In this document: positions 57,234 through 64,000 of the stretch, piece by piece
Layout: the number at the start of each line of letters is the position of its first letter
Position numbering within the stretch: the stretch's first letter is position 1
Assembly: GCA_033675265.1 (NCBI GenBank)
Contig: JAUJYZ010000785.1
Location: 62,001-126,000, forward strand
Length of the DNA: 64,000 bases
From: Actinostola sp. cb2023
Lineage: Eukaryota; Cnidaria; Anthozoa; Actiniaria; Actinostolidae
Direction: 5' to 3'
Made by a program: the position numbers and the translations under genes
Notes under the pieces: model-generated
The model's input: only the letters and a program-made list of their open reading frames with translations
What the model was told of the DNA's origin: nothing
Databases searched by the model: none

Positions 57234-59546
57234 TTACTTCAGGTGAGGCCATCGATCAGCAACGTTTAAAACTCTCGTGTGTTTAAGAGGGATGTCAAGT
57301 TCTTTGACCGCCCACGCAGAGCTGACCTTAATGACTTGGTTGTTGTGTCTGTTCTCTATTGAGGAGATCTGGAAATCAACCTTTATTCCAGTTTCTTGAT
57401 ATCTGCAGTCACTCACGGTAGACAGCGATATTCTGCTTGGGGTGCCCTTCATTCCCAGAAGGATAGCTAGTGAAGGGTCAATCATAGTAATGTCTGATCC
57501 AGAGTCTATTAGTCCGTACGTAGTGATTGTGTTTTCATTGTTACTCGTTATTCTCAGAGGTACGACTTGTAATAAGACTTCGCATGAGTTATTCCTTGAG
57601 GAATTTGAACAAGCTGATGCAGAGTTGATGCTAGCAGTACTGGTTTCGCTGTGTGATGGTCCAGCAGAGTTGTTATCAGTAGCGCCGGTCTGTCTTGGTG
57701 GATCCTTTCTTTCGTTGAAGTGCAACAGTGTGTGATGAGCTCTGTTACATCCGGGTGTACGACATCTCGTTAAGGACTTGCATGTTTTGGCAGTGTGTTG
57801 ATTGGAACTCAAACAGTTCAAGCAAATACGTTTGCTCTTCACGAACTCATTTCTCTCATGGGGAGATTTAGACTTGAAGGTATCGCAGTGATAGAGTCGA
57901 TGCGGTTTTGAACACAGTACACAGGTCACGGCCGTGGGATTGTACGTGGTGGTGTACGAGGACACCCTTTGCGTTGAAGGTTTACTCTTCGGCTTGAAAC
58001 TTGTTGGCGCACTTTCAGGTAACTTAGAAAGGAACGGGTGGTTGATTACATCAGCTCTATCTCTCAGAAAGTCAACAACGTTTTTAAAGGTGGGCATGTA
58101 CGATTGCCCCCTTTTCTCGAGCTTGTTTAAGTGTTCCACAAACCTTGCTTGAATCACCCTTGGCAGGCGTGTCATAATCTTCTCCAGACTATCGGTGTTT
58201 ACTTCGTTAAGATAGTCCATTGTAGCCAAAGTCTCGTAGGTTGCTTGAACTACATCAGCAAATTGTTGTAAGCCTTGTTTGTCGCTTGGCTGGATAACTG
58301 GACCTTTGGTCAGAGTGTCGACGCAGGCCTTCACTATTTGGTAAGGGCGACCGAAGCGGTCTTCGAGAACTTTCATGGCCTTTTCCAGTCCTCCAGGGAG
58401 TGTCTCATATTGCTGAACTGCTAATAAGGCTGGTCCTTCTAGGAACTGCAACAATCGCGTCACCTTCACTGCGTCATTGAGCGGTCTTGATTCGACGATT
58501 TGTTTGAATCTTTGACGAAATCTAAGATAATTTTCAGGAGATCCGTCAAACTTTGTGATTTTTACGCTTGGCAGGTCATGTGAGACGCTGATTTTGTCCA
58601 TAGTTGAAACAATTGTTGCGAGTAGTTCCTCATTTATAGCAGAACTACAGTTGGCGGGGAGTGTCTCTTGTACAGCTTGTTTGTTGTCCTTCGTTGTTGC
58701 AGTAATGTTTGTAGGTTGGACAGTCAACTTTTCGGGAGATGGTAGTTCTTTCGGTTTTTGCATATCATGAGTGACGTTATCAGTTTTCAAGCTAAATGTC
58801 AATATTGGTGTAGAAGGTCTTGGTTCCCTTAGCACATGTGGAGGGTCTGGCGTTGGTAACGCAGGAAGCGTTGGTGGCGGTGGTATTACGAACGCTGAAG
58901 GATCTTGGAAGCCTGTCTTCGAGGCGAACGTTGAAATGGGTGTGGGTGTCTTCACTTTTCTTAGCATGTATCGCGGGTCCGGTGTTGCGACGCTCGAAAA
59001 AGTAGGTGGAGGTGGTATTATGAGCGCTGATGGGTCTTGGAAGTCTTCATCACGTAATGTGTTGTTGTTATCTTGTCGTGTGTTATGTTGAATACCGAGC
59101 TCATAGTTGGCAGACCTCGCACAGGGTGTACCAGAAGACGTACTTGTTTTACTTCGCTCTAGTACTTGTTGTAGTTCAATTTCCCTTTGTTTGATCTCGT
59201 CTTCGATCCTCGTAACTTCAAGCTCGACCATAGCGCTTGCGGCGAAAACGTTTATTTTCTGGTCATAGTTTAGTTTTCTCAGCTTTTGTGTGTCGTACTG
59301 TTCCTTAACGTTCTGGTATTTCTCACATGTGTTATCCAGTAGATTATCATATTGTTGACAACACTGCTGATAACGATCAAAGGCGCCGCTCAGACGGGCT
59401 TGCAGTTCTTGATTAATTTCAAGATTTTTGTAGTCGTTCAAATTTCCATCGATTTCGTTGCACAAACGAGTAATTGCAGCTACGTATCCACTACGGGATT
59501 TATCTAGTCGATAAACTCTCTCTTGCAATGTTCCTTGTTCACTCAT
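57234..59546 (-). CDS. BEL/Pao 2 Gag-protease, 770 aa
   Basis: Starts MSEQGTLQERVYRLDKS and has an N-terminal coiled-coil region (~1-130). Two Pro-rich PPPPTF/PPPPTL repeats (~175-245) precede the DUF1759-like Gag core (~330-480). Cys/His knuckles follow (CVLCSKPHRLYHC near 541, then CLNCLSSNQHTAKTC). The aspartic protease has LIDSGSDITMI near 679-688. The frame ends at TAA 57234-57236 after WPHLK. Protease-type sequence continues in the same frame right after this stop, so the stop may be a mutation. The frame is otherwise open over 2.3 kb. Confidence 0.88.
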   Translation of the reverse strand: MSEQGTLQERVYRLDKSRSGYVAAITRLCNEIDGNLNDYKNLEINQELQARLSGAFDRYQQCCQQYDNLLDNTCEKYQNVKEQYDTQKLRKLNYDQKINVFAASAMVELEVTRIEDEIKQREIELQQVLERSKTSTSSGTPCARSANYELGIQHNTRQDNNNTLRDEDFQDPSALIIPPPPTFSSVATPDPRYMLRKVKTPTPISTFASKTGFQDPSAFVIPPPPTLPALPTPDPPHVLREPRPSTPILTFSLKTDNVTHDMQKPKELPSPEKLTVQPTNITATTKDNKQAVQETLPANCSSAINEELLATIVSTMDKISVSHDLPSVKITKFDGSPENYLRFRQRFKQIVESRPLNDAVKVTRLLQFLEGPALLAVQQYETLPGGLEKAMKVLEDRFGRPYQIVKACVDTLTKGPVIQPSDKQGLQQFADVVQATYETLATMDYLNEVNTDSLEKIMTRLPRVIQARFVEHLNKLEKRGQSYMPTFKNVVDFLRDRADVINHPFLSKLPESAPTSFKPKSKPSTQRVSSYTTTYNPTAVTCVLCSKPHRLYHCDTFKSKSPHERNEFVKSKRICLNCLSSNQHTAKTCKSLTRCRTPGCNRAHHTLLHFNERKDPPRQTGATDNNSAGPSHSETSTASINSASACSNSSRNNSCEVLLQVVPLRITSNNENTITTYGLIDSGSDITMIDPSLAILLGMKGTPSRISLSTVSDCRYQETGIKVDFQISSIENRHNNQVIKVSSAWAVKELDIPLKHTRVLNVADRWPHLK

Positions 59547-59731
59547 AGTTGTAGGTCGTGGATGAAATTCCAGACTGATTTCACAATGGCAGACGTTGTT
59601 GATTTACAAGTCTTCACGAGGTTGAATTAGATTCACGTTGAAACACAAAGTTATAAACTCACAAGGCTTATAACCGTCACACACTTGGTTAACTTGAACA
59701 CTTGAATATTCCACAATTGGATTTTACGAAA

Positions 59732-60028
59732 TGTAGGTAATAAATAGCACATTGCGTCATCAAAAGTTTTTACTCTGTGGGTAAAATCCTGTAAAGGTTT
59801 ACAATATCAACTTAATCACAAATACTGGTATAATACTACATCACAAACACATACATGAACAAAGGAAACATTTAAGGAATCGAAATGAACAACGCTTACC
59901 AATTGATGAGGACACATGGTTTCACACGGTATGATGAGTACAAACACGTGAACACGACGTTGGGTTAGCTGTGGTATTAGTAACGTATGGAACGGGACAC
60001 GGGACATGACACTACGGAACATGTAATA
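59732..60028 (-). repeat. 5' LTR of BEL/Pao element 2
   Basis: Partner of 53224-53520. Substitutions are visible at three places (AAAAG/AAAGG, CAGCG/CAACG, GTACG/GTATG). Confidence 0.9.
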
Positions 60029-60420
60029 TACGTTGTTCAGGAGCCCTTGTGGTGTTAAAGGGCTCATGGCATTACTCTCCTTTAGTCTGCGAAGGTCTTC
60101 ACGCTCAATGGCAGGTTTGTGCTTTGTGTTTTGTTCACCTTGTTGTTTCATGGTTTTCAGTTTGGCATTAACATCTGATTTGACTGCTGGAACTGGGAAT
60201 ATGTAGCAAAATGGATTCCTTTGTTATGGGGAGGGTTGTTCAGGTAGCGCTGTAGGCCATTTCTAAATCCCAAAAGTGTACTCTTGTTGTAATTGTTTCG
60301 CTCTTTGTTCCTGGTCTCGGCGTAAAATTGCCGCAAGCTCATGTCTAGTTCGCCCTTAGTTTGCTCGTGGATATCTTTTGTTATTATATTTGCTGAACGC
60401 CACTCTAAATAAAAAAATCC
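60029..60420 (-). pseudogene. Crypton-type (DUF3504-like) fragment interrupted by BEL/Pao 2
   Basis: Minus strand: GELDMSLRQFYAETRNKE, then STLLGFRNGLQRYLNNPPHN and FATYSQFQQSNQ. A small indel near 60180, then EQNTKHKPAIEREDLRRLKE and MSPLTPQGLLNNVY, where the LTR begins. This covers the N-terminal core and the start of the recombinase domain, more than the other copies. The LTR truncates it. Confidence 0.78.
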
Positions 60421-60438
60421 ATGTGGATCAAAGTACAG

Positions 60439-60708
<270 letters not shown>

Positions 60709-61007
60709 AACTTTATATCAGCTATGTAAACACAGAAAACGTTTTCTAATAAAACTACGAAATTTCTCTGTTTTGAATTGTGCCTTTGTGGCTACATTTT
60801 TTGCAATGTATTTTTTTTCGAGCCTCCTTATTTTTCTGCTTTTATGTAAAGCACGTGTAAGTCGCCTCACTGGAATTCTGCTTGGTTCTCTATCACGAAC
60901 TGCATGGTAATTTAATGGTATTTGGTAGTTGTATCTACTAACAGTAACATCATAGTAGTTGTATTTAATACGGTTATAATAAATAAACTTTGCATATCGT
61001 GATCTAC
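60709..61007 (+). repeat. R1 head fragment plus copy of the 51.3/52.6-kb repeat
   Basis: 60709-60765 matches the palindromic head of R1 copy 1 (TATCAGCTATGTAAACAC). 60790-61007 joins sequences that are separated by the 51312-52601 element elsewhere, giving that element's empty site. Confidence 0.75.
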
Positions 61008-62191
61008 TTAAGCATTAATGCACGCTTGCCGTGTCTTTGTTCTCTGTTAAAAACACGCGGGATATGTTGGGAGAACAAAGAACATTTTTTTTGTTCTCCC
61101 AACATATCCCAAGTGTTTTTAACAGAGAACAAAGACACGGCAAGCGTGTATTAATGCTTTTATAAAATAATTACAGGGATTTCTTTGTTAAAAAATCCTT
61201 TATTTACGCGAATTTTGATTGATCAAATTTGCAATTCTCCTGAAAAGCGAGAAATCGTGCATCATCTAATCAAATCTCACGAAAGAAATCAGAATGGCAA
61301 AGCGACAGTAGCGACTCGACAACTTTTATCAGTGCCGTATAAATAGTGTTTTGACAGGAAAAACGTTTTGAAGAATGCTCTTTTCTGTCAGAAAATTACC
61401 GAAGAATGTTTGTTACACTTCGTTTGTGTATCCTGTGAACACAAAACACGAAGAAAAGTGAGAAAAGCTGAGCCGATTCAATGAAGACGAATCGTCAAAC
61501 TTTGTGAAATATTTGACAACTTGATGAATGGAGCACGAAGTCAGGTAGCCAAATATCCACAGTTTTTGTCGTATTTTTGAATCTTTTCATCGCTTTTCTC
61601 GACAAGAATGTATAAACGGTGAACGTTTCTGAGACATTTGAAGAAATTTTTTCTCTTTGACATATTTTACTAGAGATATGAATGTTCTGGCGAATGTAGC
61701 TACAAGAATCGCTCTGTTTTTACTCTTTTGTGAGTATAAATACGGCTATCTTTTCTTGATATTTTCAGTCGTACACTTGAGAAAATATGTGTAACTATAG
61801 AACTTACAGAACGGTTAGTATGTGATTGAGAAAACTGAGCAGTTAGATTTAGTTTTCTTCGTTATTGTGGACAAAAATAATTGGACGATTCGTCGAGTTT
61901 CTTGGTGTGTTTGAAATTGAAGCTCAATTCTTGCAAATTTTCGGTTTAAAATCATCAAAATCACATCTAGATAGAACTTGAACTTAACTAAACAAGAAAA
62001 ACTGTAATTCTATGGCTTATATTTAGTAAATAAAACATGTTTGACAACAGAAAAATATATATTTGTGGTCGATCAAATCCACTGCATCGCTTCAAGGTTG
62101 TTCAAGGTCATCAAAACCATGTTTCTGTGCTCTTATATCACATAGCTTTTTAGCCAATCAGAGCGCGCGTTATATCATAGTTATTTTATAA
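61008..62191 (+). mobile_element. R1 copy 2: hairpin head plus R1 body, precise insertion
   Basis: It splits the repeat that is continuous at 52820|52821. A ~150-bp palindrome (61010-61158, TAAGCATTAATGCACGCTTG at the left and its near complement at the right, T-run loop) is followed by the R1 body (61159-62191). That body is colinear with 15627-16715. No clear target duplication or coding frame. Confidence 0.75.
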
Positions 62192-62343
62192 ATGTTTTTA
62201 TTGATATAAACTCTGAATCCTTCTCATCAGTATTGACAGATAATTCGCTTGCTTTCTCAAATATATCACAATCATAACTGTTTAAGCTTATATGTAGGTA
62301 GGTAGAACAGCAATAGCAAGCATAAACTTGTATGATAACAATA

Positions 62344-62413
62344 CTAGTAGTAGGGAATGGCCGGTTCGAGCGCAGTTTTTTTAAAACTGCCTTCGAACCT
62401 GCCATTCCCAACT
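62344..62413. repeat. ~70-bp hairpin at the edge of the A+T-rich segment
   Basis: GTAGGGAATGGCCGGTTCGA with GCGCAG, a T/A loop, then CTGCCTTCGAACCTGCCATTCCC. A stem of about 28 bp with a few mismatches. It sits between known repeats (to 62340) and the A+T-rich coding segment, so it may mark a boundary. Confidence 0.75.
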
Positions 62414-62469
62414 ACTCATATATATAATGGAAATCCCTTTATGGAAAACTATATATTTTTTATAAAAGT

Positions 62470-62568
62470 GGGTGTGGTCAAATTCTTGGAAAAAAGGGCG
62501 TGGTCAAATTCTTAGAACTTTTCATATATATAGGGGCTTAAAGAAATATTACTATAGTATAGTATATA
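62470..62568 (+). promoter_or_regulatory. Putative promoter of the HNH gene
   Basis: Two direct repeats of GTGGTCAAATTCTTRGAA (62478-62515) are followed by CATATATATAGG at about 62524, 40 bp before the ATG, in an otherwise A+T-rich leader. Promoter identity is inferred from position and TATA content only. Confidence 0.35.
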
Positions 62569-63515
62569 ATGTCAGAAATAGATCAAAATAAAATTACTAA
62601 AATTAAGGTTCCGGTTGAAAATAAAATTATTGTCGATGGGAAATCTTATAATATTCACCATGTGTATAATTTATATGGAAGTAGCGAAGATGGTTATATT
62701 ATTCATATAATCAAACAAAATCCTACAAAGGGAAGTAAGAAAAATAATGGGTATTTAGGTATAGCCATAAGAAAATATGGTGAAATAAAACAAAAAGGAT
62801 ACTTAGTGCATCGTTTCATTTGGGAATGTTATAATGGAGTTATACCAGATGATAAAGTGATAGATCATATTAATAATAATAAAGAGGATAACCGTTTGTG
62901 TAATTTACAACTCATAACAAATAAACAAAATTGTAAAAAATCTGCTCAAAATAGAGATTATTCATTTGCTGGTAAAATTCATCAAAATAAAAAGTGTGTA
63001 AAAGCTACTAATTGCTTCACAAATGGAGAAACATTTTATAACAGTATGTATGCAGTCCAACAACATTTAGGTATAAATGCTGGAATTTTAAAAATGGCAT
63101 GCGAAGGTTTGAATTATGTTAAACATGGTATGGGAGGTTTTATGGAATCTTTTTCTGACGTCAAAATCTGTCGCGAGTGGCCGTCAAACCGTCATTTTAC
63201 TTGCTCAAAACTTCAATTTTAGATCGGTGAAGTCTAAATATCTGTCAAATATACCAAATATAAGTTACTTATAAACAAACAAACAAATGTCATCTAGTTG
63301 CTTGAAGAAAAACTAACAGACTTTGAAAGTTAGGCTCGAACATTTTGTAGATCTTGACGGCCACTACGTCACACGTAAAACCTCCCATATCAAAGAAAGA
63401 TAATTGTAAGTATAAATTCAAATATATTTCACAAGAAGAATTACCAGAAAATTATATAAAATCTGCTAACAAACGTCCAAAGAGAAAGAAAGTGATTATA
63501 AATATTATAGATTAA
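62569..63515 (+). pseudogene. HNH homing-type endonuclease (NUMOD4-HNH_3-NUMOD1), split by a MITE
   Basis: ATG at 62569; open to 63222, but the last ~30 codons lie inside an inserted element. N-terminal NUMOD4-like YGSSEDGYIIHIIKQNP; HNH core LVHRFIWECYNG then KVIDHINNNKEDNRLCNLQL (His, His, Asn); NUMOD1-like helix YAVQQHLGINAGILKMAC. The terminal aromatic/basic part of that motif (CKYKFKY) appears in an open frame at 63390-63515, after the 257-bp insertion. Such nucleases are free-standing or intron-encoded selfish genes, common in phages and large DNA viruses. The intronless, A+T-rich, Lys/Asn-rich coding differs from its surroundings, suggesting transfer or an integrated virus-like element. 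Confidence 0.8.
63131..63387. mobile_element. 257-bp MITE inside the HNH gene
   Basis: Ends TGGGAGGTTTTA and TAAAACCTCCCA, with TGACGT and TGGCCGTCAA also mirrored further in. TA lies on both sides (63129-63130 and 63388-63389), as for Tc1/mariner-type MITEs. The coding phases on the two sides match if exactly 257 nt are ignored, leaving both TAs. A one-TA excision would shift the frame, so a 2-nt change or a different insertion model is needed. Confidence 0.8.
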
Positions 63516-63543
63516 TACACAAGAATTTCACTTATATATTTTT

Positions 63544-63575
63544 ATACATCATTAATTAGAAAATCAATGATGTAT
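63544..63575. terminator. Perfect 10-bp-stem hairpin between convergent genes
   Basis: ATACATCATT, a 12-nt loop, then AATGATGTAT. It sits 28 bp after the HNH stop and 52 bp beyond the opposite gene's stop, so it could end both transcripts. Hairpins at gene ends guide transcript termination in mimivirus-like giant viruses. Function here is inference. Confidence 0.55.
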
Positions 63576-63627
63576 TAAGTTATTTTAACTATCAAAGTAA
63601 TATCACAACACACCTGTGTCGGAAAAT

Positions 63628-64000
63628 CTACCGGAACATATACCAAGCTAGACCAGCCGTTCCGATTGTTATCACAGTTAAATTAGTATCATGAGTACTA
63701 GATGATATAGTAGGTTTTATATTTGGTTTATCAAAATTGGTTGTAGTGTCTATCTTTTGTTTATCTTCTGGTATATGAGGTAGTTTAACCTTTGAATCAC
63801 CCATGTTATGTTTTACACCTACAGATTTTGTTTCATTATTAATATCATTCACACCAAATTTCATACCATCTGTTGCTTTTTGAAGCTTATTATTATACCC
63901 TATTATTGACATGGTGTTGATAACTAAATTTGATGGTAACAACCAACAACCAGGTGAAATAGCTAAATCAAGTTTCACTTTTACTTCTTGAATTGCTAGT
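63628..64000 (-). CDS. Unrecognised Lys/Asn-rich protein with C-terminal hydrophobic segment (partial)
   Basis: Minus strand, open past the window end: the frame continues upstream of the GTG at 63978 with LAIQEVKVK, so the true start is outside. The N-terminal part has a hydrophobic patch (CWLLPSNLVINTMSIIGYN). The middle is polar and low complexity (about 60 residues rich in K, D, N, T). The C terminus LTVITIGTAGLAWYMFR could be a tail anchor. No introns or stops in 124 codons. Composition matches the HNH gene, with which it converges. I do not recognise the family. Confidence 0.55.
   Translation of the reverse strand, partial: LAIQEVKVKLDLAISPGCWLLPSNLVINTMSIIGYNNKLQKATDGMKFGVNDINNETKSVGVKHNMGDSKVKLPHIPEDKQKIDTTTNFDKPNIKPTISSSTHDTNLTVITIGTAGLAWYMFR

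Larger units (their letters stand above)
53224..60028 (-). mobile_element. BEL/Pao LTR retrotransposon 2, decayed
   Basis: 6.8 kb on the minus strand with two 297-bp LTRs about 1% different. Gag-protease and Pol frames are in order, with at least two nonsense codons and three frameshifts. A 21-bp triplicate (AGTTCATAACAACAATGTTTA) lies at 53575-53655 near the 3' LTR. Exact target duplications are not evident. The right flank is a Crypton-type coding remnant, but the left flank does not continue it, so the left side may have been rearranged. Confidence 0.9.

Noticed and set aside
53838..59091. Plus-strand ORFs inside BEL/Pao 2
   Set aside because: Shadows of the minus-strand Gag and Pol frames.
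63131..63387. Spliceosomal or self-splicing intron in the HNH gene
   Set aside because: The borders are inverted repeats flanked by TA, not GT-AG or a group I core. A MITE explains it better.

Overview
This window reads as nuclear DNA of a marine invertebrate, most likely an anthozoan cnidarian such as a stony coral. The evidence is eukaryotic (spliced ORFs, LTR retrotransposons, SINEs, microsatellites). The repeat mix fits corals from general knowledge: BEL/Pao, Penelope-like, Harbinger/ISL2EU and many Crypton-type (DUF3504-like) recombinase fragments. No rRNA, functional tRNA, operon or CRISPR array was seen, and there is almost no ordinary gene content. The only candidate host gene is a set of short plus-strand exons between about 35.8 and 47.7 kb, with transposons in its introns.

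Layout. 0-9 kb: dispersed repeats, small DNA-transposon derivatives (one TTA-flanked MITE at 972-1451, one element with a 9-bp duplication at 3966-5109) and three tandem arrays. 9.4-12.75 kb: a minus-strand Crypton-type gene split by a TA-flanked MITE that itself contains a foldback element. 13.5-22.3 kb: MITEs, large palindromes, another foldback element and a 447-bp tandem duplication. 22.3-28.16 kb: a very young BEL/Pao element with identical 382-bp LTRs and one open 1670-codon ORF, but with an apparent in-frame internal deletion. 28-35.4 kb: two more foldback elements, a Crypton-type pseudogene and a 5'-truncated Penelope-like element that keeps its GIY-YIG endonuclease. 38.95-44.17 kb: an ISL2EU-type Harbinger element (AT duplication) with SAP/SWIM/YqaJ genes on one strand and a decayed THAP-DDE transposase on the other. 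48.7-50.4 kb: a foldback element with about 600-bp arms, then a tRNA-derived SINE and a Crypton recombinase tail. 51.3-52.6 kb: an element with GCGAGGCAT-repeat ends. 53.2-60.03 kb: a second, decayed BEL/Pao element (minus strand) inserted in another Crypton-type pseudogene. 60.4-62.2 kb: a TTTA microsatellite and a repeat with a hairpin head.

62.4-64 kb is different: A+T-rich, compact and intronless, with an HNH (NUMOD-type) endonuclease gene facing a lysine-rich protein that has a C-terminal hydrophobic segment. The two are separated by a perfect 10-bp-stem hairpin. This resembles large-DNA-virus or virus-like mobile element organisation and may be the edge of an integrated element continuing past the window. 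The endonuclease gene is itself broken by a 257-bp MITE.

The most coherent new pattern is a family of four foldback elements (9912-11493, 18691-20629, 29843-31202, 34583-35388). All have termini of the CACAGG/CAGGAGCCC type and exact 7-bp target duplications, and none has a recognisable transposase. Several insertions can be dated relative to each other because the window also holds unoccupied copies of the same target repeats.
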